NCBI GenBank assembly: GCA_022885665.1
Contig: JAGQDJ010000009.1
Location: forward strand, 1-64,000
Source: Triops longicaudatus
Lineage: Eukaryota; Arthropoda; Branchiopoda; Notostraca; Triopsidae
Direction of reading: 5' to 3'
Length of the DNA: 64,000 nt
Shown: one piece after another, positions 61,110-64,000 of the stretch
Layout of the letters: every line of letters starts with the position of its first letter
How positions within the stretch are numbered: the stretch's first letter is position 1
Program-made: the position numbers and the translations under genes
The notes under the pieces: generated by a model
What the model was told of the DNA's origin: nothing
Database searches by the model: none
The model's input: only the letters and a program-made list of their open reading frames with translations

Positions 61110-63508
61110 ACAACCAACTGTCCCAGTACGGAGAAGTGAACCAGCTCGGCGGAGTTTTTGTAAACGGCCGCCCTTTGCCCAACGCGATAAGACTGCGAAT
61201 CATTGAACTGGCTCAACTAGGAATCAGACCCTGTGATATTTCGAGACAATTACGTGTTTCCCATGGATGCGTGTCCAAAATTCTTGCACGGTACCACGAA
61301 ACGGGCTCCATTCTGCCGGGCGCAATCGGGGGCTCCAAACCGAGAGTTACGACACCCAAGGTGAGTCACCAAATTGTATGGTTGACAAATTAATTTAACG
61401 CAAAACATTCAAAATACGTCCATTCATCATCCTATGCAGTCAAGGCATCTTACACACAGGGAACACTTTCCGTAAAAATACCGTGGAACATGGAAACCGT
61501 CGTCCAGGGTTTTGCAATACATTAGAACAGAGATATGTTCCCATGGCTTTTCGAAAGAAAGAAATAATGACAGAAAGCTTTCGTTTCGATCCTTGTGTTC
61601 ACAGTTACTTAATGCAAACACAAAAAATCTTAATTATCTATAAAATCGAAGTATCAGTTTCGACATTTTAATAAGATAGTTTTACTCGTATTGATTTCCA
61701 ACAATTGCTTTGTCTTATGAATTTTGAATTTTTGAATACGTCTTTTGAATTTTATGACGTATGATTTTAGAAACGGAGAGACCAGAGTTGCTTTCAAAGT
61801 TTTGCTTGCTTGGAGACATCATGCGATTAACTACAAGAAAAAAAAAAATTGAATATCAAATAACATGAATAACAAATACGTTAATTTTTATATTTTCACA
61901 TGATGCAGAAGTTACAATGTAAGGTTAAGTCTCTCAGATGGTGTAAGTAGTTAAAGAAGTTAATTAATGTACAGTTTGTAGCAGAATACTTTTAAAAACA
62001 ATGCAATAACTCTCCTGAAGTTTTTACTTAGTTCTCGTTTTAATTGTCGTGGAGTTTCAGGAATTAGAAAAGCTCTGTCCTACTCCTAGGTAGATGCGGT
62101 CAGGTTGTCAACGGATTCAGTTGTATGGGGGGATACACAGGGTATAAGAAGAGTACTGCAAATTGGCAGTAAAGAATGGAGATTGACAAAGAATTTTGAT
62201 ACTTGGCTTGGTTTCCGACTGCAGTTATTCGAGAGGATCTTTTTCTATCCACTTTGCAAACTGAACGAATGTTTTCGTGATATCTGGACCAAAACGTAAT
62301 TATTGTTCGGCTAGCCACTATTGGTTTTACATACCACGCCTCCAATGCTCATGAGTTTTGTTCTCGGAATGGTTGTCTTGTATGAATGTGTCTCAGTAGA
62401 AGTAAATAACCCAAAATGAATTCAAGTGGTTCGAGTTTGGATAACACAGCCCGAAGAAAATCGCAATCAAAACGTCTTATAATTTGGTTCTGAGAAGATC
62501 TTTAGTTTGAGAGGACTGAAAATGTTGAAATAGGTTTCGCCTTACCAGACATTTTTAGGACTTGTTTTTCTTTTCTTTCGTTTTTTCGTCGAATTTTGCA
62601 TTTAATGTGTGAAAAAAGTAAATTGCGGCTAAATAAGGAGTGGTTCCAGTACAGTAAAGATATTTTTTTTTCGTTCTGGACTCACGAATGAGGCAAACTT
62701 TGACTTTATTTCAACTCGAGGATGCATAAAGTACAAAAATAACACGTTGTTTCTTTTATTCCTCTAGGTGGTGGGGTATATTAAAGAGCTGAAAAACAAA
62801 GATCCTGGTATTTTCGCATGGGAAATCCGAGACCGCTTACTGGCAGACGGAGTCTGTGACAAATTCAATGTGCCTTCCGTCAGCTCTATATCTCGCATTC
62901 TCCGAAACAAGATTGGCTCGCTTCATTCATCTGTTTTGGTTATGCCGTATAACAAAGGCCATACAGGAACGCGGGAGTCTTGTTTAACACCGTACAACCC
63001 CTTGTATACCAGCAATTACCCCAACTCTTGTCCCACGACCCCGACTTGCGGCCCGAACGACGTGAGTTTCAACCCAACCCGATGCGCGGAGCCCAACTCC
63101 CTTTCCCATGCGAGTTTAGCACCCATGTCCGACGCAGTGAACGCTACAGCAACAGCGAATGTCCGACCGGGAGTAACGCCGACTAGTTCACATTCAAACG
63201 GTGCCACGTTACCTCGATCGCAGCCGTGGAACGCCTCGCACCATCCTCATCACCACCCAGCTTTCCAAGAATTGTTGGGTTTGGGCATGAATATGGGTGT
63301 CGGACTACGGTCGGTGAATTCATTAGGGATGGGTATGGGACAAGCTCACCACAGTGCCAACGGAATGACCCATCCTTACAACTACAACTATTACATGTAT
63401 TTACGACCATGTTCTCCGCCAAATGCCCTGCAAAGTTGCATGCCGCATACCAACGTGTGCAATAGTCTTCATGCGTCACCCAATGATGCCAACTATAGTG
63501 CCAATTGA
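61110..63508 (+). CDS. Poxm: Paired-domain transcription factor, Pax1/9 class (Pox meso type), 5' exon missing
   Basis: Two exons are clear: 61110-61360 and 62768-63508. The first encodes YGEVNQLGGVFVNGRPLPNA through VSKILARYHETGSILPGAIG; the second continues VVGYIKELKNKDPGIFAWEIRDRLLADGV to SSISRILRNKIG. Together these make a complete bipartite paired domain of the Pax1/9 class. The split at TTPK/VV lies near the PAI-RED linker. No homeodomain follows, as expected for this class. A degenerate octapeptide-like HPAFQELLG (63254-63280) and a NYNYYMYL block (63375-63400) follow in a His/Asn/Ser-rich tail. The first exon enters in phase needing one upstream base, so a short start exon lies further 5' and was not identified. 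The Drosophila orthologue acts in mesoderm. The intron is 1.4 kb. Confidence 0.92.
61361..62767. other. Intron within the paired domain
   Basis: A 1.4-kb AT-rich intron with a GTGAGT donor at 61361 and a CTCTAG acceptor ending at 62767. No coding or repeat feature is recognised. Confidence 0.6.
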
Positions 63509-64000
63509 TAGTGAGTGTCGTGTTCATTTTGAACAAATAGTGGGCCAAAAAATGTGTTCTAAGCCGGTATCTGTGTGTTTGTAGTGACATTGTTTCCCTC
63601 TTTTGTTGCAAGTGCAATATGCTCGTTTGATTTGTGACTTGTCGTATTAGAAGTCTTGAAGTTGCTCTTCATAATAGACTTTCCCTCACCCTTGTATTAT
63701 AAAACCCTTATGTGCCTTGAAACTACCTGTAATAAGGATCAAACTCTTTTAATGTGCTTTGTGAACCGGAGTTACCAATACACCAGTGCATACCTGGGTT
63801 ATCTTGCTGTGCTGCGGCATACCGTCAACTGGGGTTCTTCTGAATACGTGGGGTACCTTCGAACATTTAATGGAAAACGTTCGGTATCTACTGCACCTCA
63901 ACTATGACACGCAAAGCACAAACTAGGTGGCATCAGAACCAGCAATGAACGAGTTTTTTTTTCACAGTTCGTAACAGTAAGAAGTTGAAAGGAGAAGACT
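63509..64000. other. 3' flank of the paired gene
   Basis: The stop at 63506-63508 is followed by TAG five bases later in another frame. The remaining 490 bp are probably 3' UTR and flank. An open frame at 63656-63907 has no homology. Confidence 0.45.

Noticed and set aside
1..64000. Phage, CRISPR, toxin-antitoxin or other prokaryotic system
   Set aside because: All recognised genes are spliced metazoan genes; no repeat-spacer array or bacterial gene is present.

Overview
The window is eukaryotic and comes from a compact animal genome. Protein-coding exons are joined by GT-AG introns that are mostly about 50-100 bp, and there are no operons, ribosome-binding sites, phage genes or CRISPR arrays. 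The gene set (widerborst-type PP2A B56, AP-2 sigma, BAF, striatin, cornichon, an AREL1-type HECT ligase, AMP deaminase, a Pax1/9-class paired gene) is metazoan. The paired gene has the Pox-meso signature in its paired domain and a C-terminal YNYYMY block that I recall from arthropod Pox meso. Together with the very short introns this suggests an arthropod, possibly a branchiopod crustacean such as Daphnia. That assignment is inference. I reconstructed exon structures by hand; for most genes the exon lengths sum to a multiple of three and the joined protein is collinear with a known family.

Layout. 1-3602: no gene; a duplicated 122-bp block around a single N, a tRNA-derived repeat with a large hairpin, and a short CAGGGG-ended element. 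3603-10554 (-): B56 regulatory subunit of PP2A. 11705-12728 (+): TMEM179 family. 13184-13788 (+): AP-2 sigma. 14252-18846 (-): ARHGAP11-type RhoGAP. 19389-19721 (+): barrier-to-autointegration factor. 21198-32408 (-): striatin, with a 6.8-kb first intron. 32722-33360 (+): a divergent adaptor small chain. 33607-34394 (-): CNIH4-type cornichon. 35973-41077 (-): AREL1-type HECT ubiquitin ligase with an extra N-terminal region. 42484-43395 (+): orphan 303-aa protein. About 43850-45266 (+): uncharacterised cysteine-rich CXC/zinc-ribbon protein. 45484-47441 (-): AT-hook protein. 47668-54242 (+): AMP deaminase. 54243-61109: no gene recognised. 61110-63508 (+): paired-domain gene, 5' exon not found.

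The genes do not form a pathway. Several lie head-to-head with short shared promoters (18846/19389, 32408/32722, 47441/47668), and AP-2 sigma and the RhoGAP converge with adjacent poly(A) signals. Two genes (B56 and striatin) encode proteins known to meet in the PP2A/STRIPAK system, but with different PP2A roles, and their proximity may be chance. The most promising under-described items are the CXC/zinc protein (43.85-45.27 kb), the transmembrane plus SAM-like extension of the AREL1 homologue, and the divergent adaptor small chain with a 12-nt exon.
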